Positions 22,578 through 33,109 of a stretch of DNA of 64,000 nucleotides are shown here, piece by piece. The DNA comes from Larix kaempferi (lineage: Eukaryota; Streptophyta; Pinopsida; Pinales; Pinaceae), in contig BSBM01000092.1 in NCBI GenBank assembly GCA_027924585.1, positions 8,364,001-8,428,000 on the forward strand, given 5' to 3'. Below the pieces are notes generated by a model. That model was not told the origin of the DNA. It searched no databases and saw only the letters and a program-made list of their open reading frames with translations. A program made the position numbers and the translations under genes. Positions within the stretch are counted from its first letter, which is position 1, and each line of letters opens with the position of its first letter.

Positions 22578-24551
22578 ATGGAGACGGTGCACGATATAGA
22601 CGTTTTTAAATCAAAAGAATCCCTAGAGGATAGAGACGAAGACGTCTACGATACCCTAATTAGGTTACCAGTCTCTGATATAAAAATTAGGTTGTCTGAA
22701 TTGTTAAAGGAAGGTACAGACCCCCATAGAGTTCACCAGTCGTCTTTGATAGCCTTTTGCCCAGACCAAATCCCTTTTTTCCCAGAATTTGTATCATGGT
22801 GTGCCGAAAATTACTCCCGGGAAGAAAGAGTTGTTCTAAACAGCCAAAAAACCAGAGTCATTGGCGAAATAAAGCCAGCCGAATTAATTAAAGCCCTAGA
22901 AATAGATCTTTTCCAAACCCTTGACCCTGAGGTTTTTTCTGAAGTCTCCATTATTGAAAATTATCATCATACTTCTCAAAATGATAAGGAGATGTTCTTG
23001 TCGTCGTGTCTCAAGCCAGAGACCAGCATTTCGGAGGTCCCATACCCTATAGATATCAATCTTTTTAATGAAAATACCCAATTAGTTTTGACATTATTGG
23101 CTTTAGTTCTAGGGTTGGATACGGACTTGTATGTAACCGAGTTTCAATTGAGTCTGTTGTACAAAATGAGTACAGTTCAGTCAGGGATCGATGAAAGTCA
23201 AATCCCTCGACTTAATTTTGAAGCATTTCTAACAGAAAAGATTCATGACCAGATGGTCAATTTTTCCACTCTCAGACATTTCAGGTTTCGGGCCTTTTTG
23301 ATGAAAATGATTATGATAGCCAGTCAAGAAGAGTTACAGTTCCCAGAAATCATTTTCACGACTTTATTAGAAAATAACATGTTCAATTATATCAATTACA
23401 TGCTTTCCGAGATTTATAGAATGATTTTTGAAAGAAATCTGCCTAGAGTACTACCAGAAATGCAGACATCCATGCAATTGAGTACAGAGTACGCGACAGG
23501 GGATTGGTTTTTGTCGAAGGACAGTACAGTAATCAGATTATACGGATTCAGACATAAACCTTATGTTTTACCAGCCTTTCTTACTTTGAGGGTTTTTGCC
23601 TTGGAATTCTTGAGACAAAAGTTGATTGTGGAAGATAACAATTTTTTGGTTCACAGACAAGCAACAGATATTAAATACCCATTCACATTTGGTCCTTTCA
23701 CAATAAAGAATAAGAATGTTGCTGTGTATATAGAGAAGTTATTGAAAGATATGAATTTTGAGACAGATACGGCTATGGAGTATGATCCGTTAAACATCAT
23801 ATCAAAACGAAGAATGGATCATCGCATCAAAGCCTTGAACCATCAAATGATTGAAAGAATGTCTGACAGAGCCAATTGGTTGGAATATAAAGAAGAAACC
23901 ATTCCAGATACATTCGACAAAGAAATGGCGTTGATCGATACAACAACAGAGACAGAAAGCACAATGGATACTGCATTGGTGGGGTCTAAAAGACCCATAC
24001 AGGACATAATGATCATTGAAGAGGAAGAAACAGAAAGAGGAAAAAGATTGAAAATGAATGAACCACAAGAGTTAACAACATTTTCAGAAGAAGCAAAAAG
24101 AACTGAAGAAGAAATACCAGAGGTTACAGTTAAAGAGTACAACATTGAAGAAACCCCAGTAGAGGGTGATGTAAATAGACCCCGGAATATCATGGAGGTA
24201 TTTGATGAACATAGTCGGAATAAACAGGAGTCCTCAAAACAAATCAGTCAATTGTTTCCAAAGGTTAGAAGTATATCTAATACTGAAGTAAGCTTATTTA
24301 CTAGCAGAAATATCAGAGAGAATTCTTTAAAATTTTCAGTTGTAACAAAAGATAAGATTTCAGAGATGAAAATAGATTTGTCAAAAGTAAATGCCCCGGA
24401 TAAAATTTTATTGCATAGACAAACTGGAGAAGTCATATATTCAGACTATTTGGGGGCCATATTAAGGGAAGACAAGTTGAAAAGTTCAGTGGATAAATTG
24501 AATAATCAGTTGAGACAGGAGAAGGCAGAGAATAAGTCTCGACAGCAATAG
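22578..24551 (+). CDS. LTR-encoded protein, part before the UAG (best-preserved copy)
   Basis: A clean 657-codon frame from the ATG at 22578 to a TAG at 24549-24551. Residues 1-400 are a predominantly helical domain with blocks shared with the other copies: SSCLKPETSISEVPYP, GLDTDLYVTEFQLSLLYKM, LPRVLPEMQTSMQL, GDWFLSKDSTVIRLYGF. Residues 430-560 form an acidic linker with basic clusters (GSKRPIQD, RGKRLKM) that look like a nuclear localisation signal. From about 610 a coiled coil begins and continues past the TAG. There is no transmembrane segment, zinc knuckle or catalytic signature. I do not recognise the family. It is transcribed, if at all, from the LTR's own upstream TATA box. Confidence 0.8.
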   Translation: METVHDIDVFKSKESLEDRDEDVYDTLIRLPVSDIKIRLSELLKEGTDPHRVHQSSLIAFCPDQIPFFPEFVSWCAENYSREERVVLNSQKTRVIGEIKPAELIKALEIDLFQTLDPEVFSEVSIIENYHHTSQNDKEMFLSSCLKPETSISEVPYPIDINLFNENTQLVLTLLALVLGLDTDLYVTEFQLSLLYKMSTVQSGIDESQIPRLNFEAFLTEKIHDQMVNFSTLRHFRFRAFLMKMIMIASQEELQFPEIIFTTLLENNMFNYINYMLSEIYRMIFERNLPRVLPEMQTSMQLSTEYATGDWFLSKDSTVIRLYGFRHKPYVLPAFLTLRVFALEFLRQKLIVEDNNFLVHRQATDIKYPFTFGPFTIKNKNVAVYIEKLLKDMNFETDTAMEYDPLNIISKRRMDHRIKALNHQMIERMSDRANWLEYKEETIPDTFDKEMALIDTTTETESTMDTALVGSKRPIQDIMIIEEEETERGKRLKMNEPQELTTFSEEAKRTEEEIPEVTVKEYNIEETPVEGDVNRPRNIMEVFDEHSRNKQESSKQISQLFPKVRSISNTEVSLFTSRNIRENSLKFSVVTKDKISEMKIDLSKVNAPDKILLHRQTGEVIYSDYLGAILREDKLKSSVDKLNNQLRQEKAENKSRQQ

Positions 24552-25784
24552 ATTAAAAAATTGCAAGTAGATTTGATAAATAAAGAAGGAGATGCAGCAA
24601 CAAAACTGCTCAAAGAGAAAGACGATACGATCCTGATGTTGAGACGAAAATTAAAAATTCCAGACACTGTACTTATCCAAGGAGCAGAATTGACAATATT
24701 GGAAAAAGAAAAAGAAGAATTATCTAATGAAGTCAATGATGTTACTGCTAAAATGTTAAAGCTTTCTGATGAAAAAGATCATTGGAAAAAAGAGAAAATC
24801 ATTTTAGAAGAACAGTTGGCAGAAGCAAGGAAAAGATTAGCAGAAAGTGGTCAGCAACAAGTACAAACAGACACACAGGAAGATAAAACTAGAGTAGATG
24901 ATATTTTACAGGCTATGTCCCAAGTAAGCTTGAAAGAAAATGAAATCAAAGAATTGAAGATTGAAATACAGAAGCTGACAGAAGAGAATGAAATCAAAAA
25001 TAAGGAAATAAAAACCTTGCAGACAAAGAATCAGGAATTAAGTAATAATAATAAAGGATTAGCAGCTCATGTGACAGGGCAAGCTGCTATGCAAGGGTGC
25101 AAACACATGGTGTGGGACCAAATCATAAAAGAAGTTGAAAAACTAAGACCATATCTGGATTACATAAGAGTCAAAGAAAAGGTAGCCAAAGATGCCTTCG
25201 AAAGTTGCAGAGCAGTCGGGGAGAACTTGAATAGAAAGCCAAAAGAAGTAGCCCAGAAAGCAATAACATTTTTAAACAGTCTAACTGAGGCAGACCTGAC
25301 AGCCATGAATATAACAAATAGAATTTCAGTCATCACATGGGCCAGAAGGATCTTGGGAAAGTACTCGCACGTTGAAAATATTGAAGCTAAAGCTGGAGAG
25401 ATACGGGAAGAAGTAGTAAAGTTCAAGAAGCAATTTGAAAAATTAATAAACAAAGGATTCCCTGCTTTCTAGAATGAAAAGAATGAATTAATTCCTCTTA
25501 ATGAGTATAAAAGATTGTTGTTTGATATAAGGATGGATCACAGGAAATTCCAGCAGTTGGATCATATGCTTACAGGAAAAATTTTAATGGAAAAAATAGC
25601 AGAGGACTTTGAAATTTTAAATATGCTAATCTCAACCTGTGGAAATCTTCTTCATGTTTCTTATGCAGGTCATGTTGAAATGCGAGTCTTGGTAAAAGAG
25701 ATGACCAACTATGATTTACCCACGGCCAACCAGTGGAATTATGTAGACAAGTATGGAAAGACCAGATATTCTGTCCATTCCTAG
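24552..25784 (+). pseudogene. LTR-encoded protein, coiled coil and C-terminal domain after the UAG
   Basis: The same frame continues for 411 codons after the TAG at 24549. Heptad-rich coiled coil runs to about codon 170 (KDDTILMLRRKLK, KEIKTLQTKNQELSNNNKG). Then comes the conserved block VTGQAAMQGCKHMVWDQII and a helical C-terminus. A second TAG (25470-25472) stands where both other copies have Trp in the motif PSFW, so it is a nonsense mutation (TGG to TAG). The first TAG is different: homologous copies also have it. The whole frame would be 1,068 residues. The ending SVHS differs from that of the host-LTR family. Confidence 0.7.
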
Positions 25785-26685
25785 ATGTTTTTAAAACTCT
25801 TGCCAAGTGGCGAAAAGAAGATTTTCAAAATCTTTGCCAAGTGGCAAAAAGATACTTTTATTTTAAATTTGTAATATTATTTGGAGACAGTTATCTATTT
25901 GCTCGAAGACAGTTATCTTTTAAATTAAAGTATTTTCAGTTATTAGTTAGAAGAAGCAGTTATGTCAAGCTTTTTCCGAATTTTGTATAAAAACAATGAG
26001 AGTCATTATTGAAGGGGTTGGAAATTTTTTGAGAGACAGTGTATGTTTTGAAGTCCATTTTTTGATAAATAAAGGCAGTACGGTGAAAATACCTATCTTT
26101 TTGAAACCAGAGATTCATGTGTTGATCAGCTTTACAGTCTGTTATTTTCCTTTATCTTTATATGTGTATGTTCACTATCTTTGTTATGTCTACCATTATG
26201 TTTTTCTTCTATATTTAAATGAACGCATGAAATAACTCGAGATTCATACTGGTTATGCCTCGTTTTATTGCATTTAAATATTCACTATTTTCTCCAAAGT
26301 TGACAATAGATTCATCCCAGTTAGATGCCTGTTGTTGATGGAATGTCATTACTTCTTTCTACACCACCTGAAAAAATCCAATTGACTGTAATATGATTGC
26401 TATCTTGCCTCTGTGGAAATATGTTTGGTATAAATCTCTTACTGGCATATTATATATTTGAAACTTTGACTCCATGCCCAACGTTTCTTGTTTTCCTTTT
26501 CAACTAGAAAATCCTTTTGAGAAAATTTGAGAGAACTTTTATATTTTTCAGTCCTTATATATATATATTGTGAGAGAGCCCTCTCTGGTGGAAAAATGGC
26601 TGAGTTTTCTACCTAAATCTTGGTTTGAAATAGGTTACCTTAGGTGTTATTCTTTTACAACCGGAATAAAATCTAAGTGCTAACA
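25785..26685 (+). promoter_or_regulatory. 3' part of the sister LTR: second TATA, R/U5
   Basis: TATAAAAA at 25986-25993 lies 200 bp after the ORF stop. The rest, to GTGCTAACA, is AT-rich R/U5. Near the end GAGAGAGCCCTCTC and GGTTACC-like words match the ends of the host LTRs in the same order. No ORF of note. Confidence 0.55.
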
Positions 26686-26690
26686 CATAC

Positions 26691-28509
26691 CTCTGCTAGT
26701 CATCAGGGAAGTCTTAGACAGACCTCTGGCCATAGGAATTGAATCAAACAACCTCTGGGTCGAGACCCACCTATTTTGATCGTATTGTTTACAGAGGTCG
26801 GCCTTGGACCAAAATTTATTACCAACATCTCCTTCTTGAACATCTTGAAACTTGTATTATACCACATGGATCTCAGGAGCCGAGGACCCCTCATCATCTG
26901 CCCCTCCACTATCCATTTGGACAGTCAATCCTTCTTGAGCTGCTGCAACAACCAGCTCCTCTTTAGTTGGGAAAGCAATTGACTCGGCTTTAATAGCCGC
27001 AACAGCTAACTCTTCCTGTACTTCTAATTTAGGCTTCTTGTCTATATTACCTTCTTCAGTATCCATACCCATGACTTCTTCTAAGTCTCTTTTTCGGCCC
27101 ACCTCCAGGGTGTCCGACACTTGATCTAAATCCATTATTAAATCGAAAATCATGAGATCTCCTCCCCGTGTCTCCACTGCTTCCTCTGCCTCAGGTTCCC
27201 AACACAACAAATTTTGCCCCTTCAACACCCCTTCTGGTTCTACATGCTCAAAAGCATTGAGGTTACAATCCTTCATTCTCTTGGAAATTATATGCAAGGG
27301 GTCATATTTGATGGCTACATCCTTCCTAAACCCTAGCAACTTCAATAACTCTTCCACCTCTGACAAAGATTCTTTATTCTTCACAATGGAAGGCCCTACC
27401 TCCCAAGGACAATTCACATCTATGCTCTTCTTATGTTTCAGGAATTGCATCTCTTCCAGGGCCAATTTCTGTATGATAACTTCAAGAGCAAAGATCCACA
27501 ATGTCAGAAAAGCGGGTAGAACATAAAGCTCCTACACAAAACCGTACAATCTAATAACTGTAGCTTCTTTTAACAAAAACCAATCACCGACTACCAATTC
27601 GTCCTTCAACTGCATCATTGTTGTCATTTCAGGTAGCACTCTAGGCAATTCTTCCCTAAAAATGATTTTATAAACAGGGGGCAAAACATAGTTCAAATAA
27701 TTGAAAACATTGTCTACCAGAACATCGGTCTCAAGCAGTGAGGAGAAATGTGGGCTTTCGGCACTGCTATACATAATCATTTTCATCAACTGCATCCAAT
27801 ATCTAAAAAACTTAGTACTCGGGAAATTGCTTAACTGTACATGTATCTTTTCCACCAAAAATTCATCAAACCTTAGGGGTGGGACAAGCCCGCTTTTGGA
27901 CCTGGCTAAACTGATGCTAATCCTAAAGAGTAAACCTAATTGGACTTCAGTCACCCACAAATCAGTATCCAACCCTAGAAACTGAGCTAACAAAGCAAGA
28001 ACCAATTGGGAATTGTCATAAAAAAGGCTGACATGTAGGGGGTAGGGTTCCTCGGAGATTTTGGAGTCGGGTTTTAGGCATGTGGCTAAGAAGGATTGAC
28101 GGCTTTCGGAGTTGATTTGGCGGTACAAGGAAACCACCGACTCTTTAGAAAAACCCTCCAACTCTTGGTACTGAGACTCTGGAATGAAAAAGGAATCCCT
28201 AACGGCTGATGCATCTATATTACAAACGAATTTGGACCTACGGGCATCCATAATTACTCTTTGAGGTTCTGAGTAATTAGAAGAACACCATGCTACAAAC
28301 TCACGAAAAGAGAACACCTGGTCAAGGTAAAAGAAAATGAATGACGACCTAAAGACTCCATGGATATCCAGTCCCTGTTCATGCAAGTTTTCCAGTCTCT
28401 TCTTAATTTTCGGAACTGAGAACCGAATGCATGTGTCAAATACATCTGCGGCTCTATCTTCCAGGGCTATCTTAACCCTAGAACTAGTAGAAGCTTCTTC
28501 TTTCGTCAT
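26691..28509 (-). pseudogene. LTR-encoded protein, N-terminal half (3' LTR copy)
   Basis: ATG at 28509. Domain order matches 22578-24551: helical N-terminus with ATCLKPDSKISEEPYP, GLDTDLWVTEVQLGLLF and GDWFLLKEATVIRLYGF, then an acidic linker with GRKRDLEEV and KKPKLEVQEE as NLS-like clusters. Stops at about 27532 (after RLYGFV) and about 26857 (after HVV) are sense codons (Gln, Glu) in the 5' LTR copy, so they arose after insertion. The ORF then crosses the nested solo LTR in frame. Conservation of the protein against the quite different DNA of the sister family suggests past selection; the function is unknown. Confidence 0.75.
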
Positions 28510-29720
28510 CTTATGACTATAAAAGACTTAGATTTTTCAGAGAATGGCAGTTACAGACCCTACCTGTCACTTTGAAAGCCCTGCATGCACCCTGTCGAAG
28601 GTTCTGTCACCTTCGTCATCTGCCACACGCTGAGAGGCTCCCTGACTTCGACAGGATTCCGAAACAAATGTCAACCCTCATGGGCGTTCTTATATATATA
28701 TAACCCAGTTTCCATAACTTCCGCCCTCTTTGGCCTGCTGTCCTTTGATCTCAACCGTTGAATTCTCACGTGCTCATTTTCTGTCGTCGAATATGAGTTT
28801 CCTTTTACCCACTGATTTGACAACCTATCCATTTCCACCGTCGGATCATCTCCGCTAGTCTTTATCTGGGTCGTCGATCTCATTTGAATGCATCTAAGGG
28901 GTAGCATCGCATGCACCCAAAAAGCTTCTCCTATATCACCCTTTCTCTATGCGATAAGCTATGGAGCTAACACCTATCCGACAGGACCTGGTCCATCGCA
29001 TCTACCCTGCCGCTATTCATCGTGCTACTTCTTGATGCGACAATGTATGAGGACCATCCATTTCTTCTCAGGTGTGTATCTATGGTGGGTCCTCATACTT
29101 GACTTAGCCTTTATATTTTTCGTCTGCTGGTGGGGTCTCCCCTATTATACCCTATGCGTTTAAGACTACCCCTAGTTGTTGATCTGGCTCTTCTCTCCAC
29201 CCGAACCCTTGGATCTCAAAAAGATCATCCCCGCCTTAGATCCATGTATATGTCCCCACCATCGCATGCACCTAACCGGGCATCGTTCACTGCTCTTTCC
29301 TCTTTGTGACGCGCTCCTAAGCTGACACCTATCTAGCGGGCTCCGGCCCATCGCATACTCATATTCCCTTTCTTCCTCGCGACTTGGCCATGCAACGGTC
29401 TTTTTAAAACTGTAGATCTTTCTCTCGCCCTTGATCAATGGTGTCGATATGTGCGACATTTAATCTTTCATAAATTTTCCCAAGGACTATAGGTTTTAGG
29501 GTATTTCTCCATTTATCTTAAGTCATTCTTTTCGCCTATTAATACTTAGCCCTTCATTACATCGGACCCCTTCTAGACCATTCTGTCTCCTGCCTTGGCA
29601 CCTGGCCATTGCCGATGGAGATCACTTCAAGCCTTTTTTCTCAGGTAGTTGTCTGACCTTCCATCTTTCATGTACAGGTCTTTATGCTGTAAAAGAACAA
29701 AAAATATATGGGTTCTAACA
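28510..29720 (-). promoter_or_regulatory. Upstream U3 region with first TATA box (3' LTR)
   Basis: TATA-rich TATATATATATAA at 28690-28703 lies 181 nt before the ATG at 28509. The region is collinear with 59996-61270 of the 5' LTR. It holds repeated words near GCATGCACC and TGACACCT...CCGGC(A/G)GG. It ends at TGTTAGAACCC, the LTR start. The small ORFs in it are not conserved in frame between the two LTRs. Confidence 0.6.
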
Positions 29721-30028
29721 ATTAGCTCCAACCAGGGATGCTATCCTCCCAAGGAGGTAGCAAAGAACTCCGTAGACTAAGTGCCTAATCCATTGGGCAG
29801 GTTCTGCAAACCCTAGATTGAAAAATTTCTTTAGAAAGTGAGACTGCTCCTATTTTCTTAGCCAGGCTGAAAATTCAAACATGAAACATGGCTTCCCCTT
29901 CCAGACCTTAGGGCCTTCACTTCGGGCTTCAATTCCTTCTGGTTTTCGCCGTTAAAAACTCTAAAACAAATGAGAAAAATTGAAAATACATATATACAGG
30001 TTATGGTACATGGGTTACCTGCTTTCTC
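29721..30028 (-). other. 3' untranslated internal region and expected polypurine-tract position
   Basis: Between the integrase stop and the 3' LTR start. The minus strand just before the LTR reads CCCTGGTTGGAGCTAAT, only a weak polypurine tract, so the tract has probably decayed. Confidence 0.5.
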
Positions 30029-31261
30029 TTAGGACAGGTAGTGCTTCAAAAACCTTCCATTGACTGGAACCCCCGACCAGGCGGACCCATCTTGGTGCTC
30101 CAAGATAAAATAATTTTCTCCTCGGTTTGCTGCAATAATATAGGGACCCATCCACATATGGTCAAATTTCCCATGTTTATCTTCCCTCGAAGCGTCCCAC
30201 TTCAGGACCAAGTCATTTACCTGAAATTGATCTTCTTTTGTTTTTCTGTCAAAGGCATTCTTTATCTTTTCTTGGTGCCCCTATACTTTGTCATAGGGGC
30301 TACTTCTTAACTCATTCAGTTTGACTATCTGGTTTACCATTCTCTACATGTGGTTTGGTTCTTCTTCTATCCCCTGCAGCAACGTCATAATCGGCAATCC
30401 CAGAAAAACTGGAAAAACCACCTCGGCTCTGTAGACCAGTTGGAAAGGTGACATCCCGATGGCCCTCTTTGTACTTATTCTATCAGCCCACAGAACATAT
30501 TTCAGTTTTGTGTGCCATGCTCTCTTATTTTCTTCTAACAACTTCTTGATGATTCTTACTAGACTTTTGTTGGATTATTCTGCTAGTCCATTTCCCTGAG
30601 GGTAGTATGTCGTTGAATGATTCAGACTGATATGGTATTTGTGGAAAAAATTTATCATTTTCTTAGAACAAAATGCTAGTGCGTTATCTGTCACTATTCT
30701 TTTGGGACATTCGAATCTTGACAGGATATTGTCTTCCAGGAAATCCATGATAATGCCTTCGATTGCTCTCCCAGTTGGTATGGCTTCTATCCACTTAGTG
30801 AAATAGTCAGTGGCTGTCAATATCCATCTGTGTTTCCCTGAGGAGTGAGCGTTTATTTCTCTAATGAAGTCTAAACCCCACTGCTGGAAGGGTGCTTCTA
30901 CTATGACAGGGTGAAGGGGTAGTGAAACGACCTTTCTTTTCCCTTCAAAAATCTGGCATTGGTGACAGGCAACCGTTTCTTTGTATACATCTGAAAACAT
31001 GGTAGGCCAGTAGAAACCAGCCCTCAGGATCTTGTTTACTGTCACCTTCCATGAATGGTGATCGCCACAATCACCCTTGTGAAACTCCTCCTTTGTGTGT
31101 TTAGCCTCTTCCTCAAGTAAACAATTTAGCAGCACACCTCCCGGGTCCTTCCAATATAGGAATTGATTCATAATGCAATACTTCGCAGCTTTTAGTTTCA
31201 CCACTCTAGCCCTTCTTTTGCTCAATCCCAGAGGAGCTTGCAAGTTTTGTAATACATACAC
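30029..31261 (-). pseudogene. pol: Gypsy integrase domain
   Basis: The zinc-binding HHCC part is visible (EFHKGDCGDHHSWKVT, then CHQCQ). The catalytic core follows with WGLDFIRE (first Asp), IVTDNALAF (second Asp) and NGLAE (Glu). A stop directly follows NGLAE. The frame then continues through AWHTKLKYVLWADR and, after another stop, the C-terminal GPYIIAANRGENYFIL and PVNGRFLKHYLS, typical of the Tat/Athila branch. No chromodomain is seen. All pieces are in one frame. Integrase would insert the cDNA; this copy has several nonsense codons. Confidence 0.85.
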
Positions 31262-31321
31262 AATGTCCGCATACCAAGAGGATGCAGAGAATTATGGCCT
31301 CACTTGCACTCCCATATCTAG

Positions 31322-31890
31322 CTAGTTTGAATACCCTTGTAAGAAGTTCAGTTGCAGAGAATCATAGTTGGCCTTGGTCATTAACTTTGCTAACCCTTGC
31401 CCCTTTATCAGTTTGGTGGGTTTTATGTCTAGGTCGTATTCAAGCAATACAGCAATCCATTTAGCTCTTCTTCCTTCTGGGTCTGCTTGGGTGAGGATAC
31501 CCTTCACAACACTATTTGGGACATGAGAAATGATGTGTGAATGTAGGATATAAACCCTGAAATCTTTCAGTGACTTAATTAGGGCATAGGCCTGCTTTTC
31601 CATGATATCATATTTTAATTCTGCATCTCTTAGTACTCTGCTGAAAAAGGCAATTGGTTGTTCAGCATCCTAGGTATTTTTCTGTAATAGTACCCCTACC
31701 ACGGTGTGCTCAAAAGCATAGGAAAAAATTAAAAAATCTTTAGAGAAATCTAGACTGGCTAATACAGGGGCTTCAGTGACAGCATTCTTAATTCCCTTAA
31801 ATGAATCTCTTGCTTACGCAGTCCACTTAACCTAATTTTCCTTCCTCAACATATTTGTAATACTCATCATGATTTCGGCAAAACTGGGAA
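31322..31890 (-). pseudogene. pol: Gypsy RNase H following RT (degenerate)
   Basis: The frame contains the RT-linked RNase H fold: WTA...FKGIKNAVTEAPVLASLDFS, FSYAFEHTVVGVLLQ, FFSRVLRDAELKYDIMEKQAYAL. The usual first catalytic Asp (in a DAS motif) is replaced by the SYAFE sequence, so activity is doubtful. In plant Tat elements with two RNase H domains the RT-linked one is known to be degenerate. Several stops break it. Confidence 0.7.
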
Positions 31891-31899
31891 TGAATCTTC

Positions 31900-33071
31900 T
31901 CAGAAACCCACTTTCCCAATGAAAGACTGCACCTCCTTTTTGTTCCTTGGCTCTCCAACTTTCTGGATAGCACTAACCCTTTCAGAATTGATCTTGATAC
32001 CTCCTTTGGAAATGATATGACCCAAGAGTTTAGCTTCTTCTAATGCAAAGTGTGATTTCTTAGGATTAAGAGAGATACCGTATTTTATACATTTCTTAAA
32101 AACTTGTTCCAAATGCTTCAAGTGCTCTTCATTATATTTTGAGTACACAGTAATGTCGTCCATGTATACAAGCACGAACTTATCTTTTTCTTTAGCGAAT
32201 GCTATGTCCATTGCCCGCTGGAAAGTAGCTCATGCATTCATCAACCCAAAGGGCATCTTAGCATACATGAAAGTACCCCAAGGGGTGGTGAAAGCGGTCT
32301 TCTCTTGATCTTCAAGACAGACCTTGATTTGATTGTACCCAGAGAAACATCCATAGTAGAGATCCTTTCTGCCCCTACTACCTTTTGTAAGATATGCTCC
32401 ATTTTGGGTAGGGGGTAATTATCCTTTAGTGAAGCTCTGTTCAGGTTCCTGAAATCTATAGAGATTCTAATTTCACCATTCTTCTTCCTTACGGGAACCA
32501 GGTTTGCTATACATTGAGAGAATCTCAATGTGACAATGATTTTTGCATTAAATAATCTTCTAATCTCTTTTTCTATCATAGGAACCAGCTTAGGGTTTAT
32601 CCTCCTCAACTTTTGCTTGAAAGGTTTCTCCCTTGGTCTGATTGGAATAGAATGTTGTATTATTGAGGTATCATATTCATTCAGTTCTTCATAACTCCAT
32701 GCAAATGTAGTAGCATATTTCTTCATCAACTCTACATATCGCTCCTTCCTTTCAGCAGACAACTTCTTAGACAAGTTTACCAGCCGAGGCTCTTCTTTAG
32801 TTCCCAAGTTTTGGTCTTCTACCGCCTCTTTGGGTGGTTCAAACTTCGGGTTTTTTACCACATCATTCTGGTCAAACAACCTCTCCAGGGGTATCAATCC
32901 TTTGGGGATATAATTAGTTTTCAATTGAACGATATCTTTTCCACCCAACATGTTTTTCCATTGTTTGCTTTCTCTAGCTTCTCCCTCTGATTGCTCTTGG
33001 TCTATCAATCCTTCTATGTTCTCATTTTCAGCATCAATCTGAACATTAGCAAACTCGTCAGAGAATTCCAA
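31900..33071 (-). pseudogene. pol: Gypsy reverse transcriptase
   Basis: Motifs in order: LVPVRKKNGEIRISIDFRNL, NYPLPKMEHILQKVVGAERI, STMD, then (after a frameshift near 32347) WGTFMYAKMPFGLMNA, then VLVYMDDITVYS with the catalytic Asp pair, then the thumb HIISKGGIKIN. One W-to-stop follows GLMNA near 32230. The aspartates are intact, so only the indel and stops disable it. The N-terminal 130 residues form a linker to the RNase H-like domain upstream. Confidence 0.85.
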
Positions 33072-33109
33072 AAATCTTTTGATTTGTAAATCATCTTCAA
33101 ATACTTGCT

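Larger units (their letters stand above)
21616..26690 (+). mobile_element. Sister-family solo LTR nested in the 3' LTR, TSD CATAC
   Basis: CATAC stands at 21616-21620 and 26686-26690. The insert (21621-26685) begins TGTTGACACTATAT and ends AAGTGCTAACA. The 5' LTR at 46360-46375 shows the uninterrupted target GCATACCTCTGC. Inside, on the plus strand: promoter region with TATATAAAA (22398), the LTR ORF (22578-25784), a second TATA (TATAAAAA, 25986) and a 3' part with GAGAGAGCCCTCTC as in the host LTR. No PBS or gag-pol is present, so it is a single LTR, left by recombination between two LTRs of a sister element. It lies in opposite orientation to its host. Confidence 0.85.
19043..29720 (-). mobile_element. 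3' LTR of the giant element (holds a nested solo LTR)
   Basis: On the minus strand it starts TGTTAGAACCC at 29720 and ends GGGTGTTAACA at 19043. It consists of an upstream promoter region (29720-28510), the LTR-ORF (28509-26691 and 21615-20135), a second TATA box (20023-20032), and about 980 bp of R/U5. A 5,065-bp solo LTR plus 5-bp TSD splits the ORF. The terminal bases form inverted repeats longer than the usual TG/CA. Confidence 0.85.
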
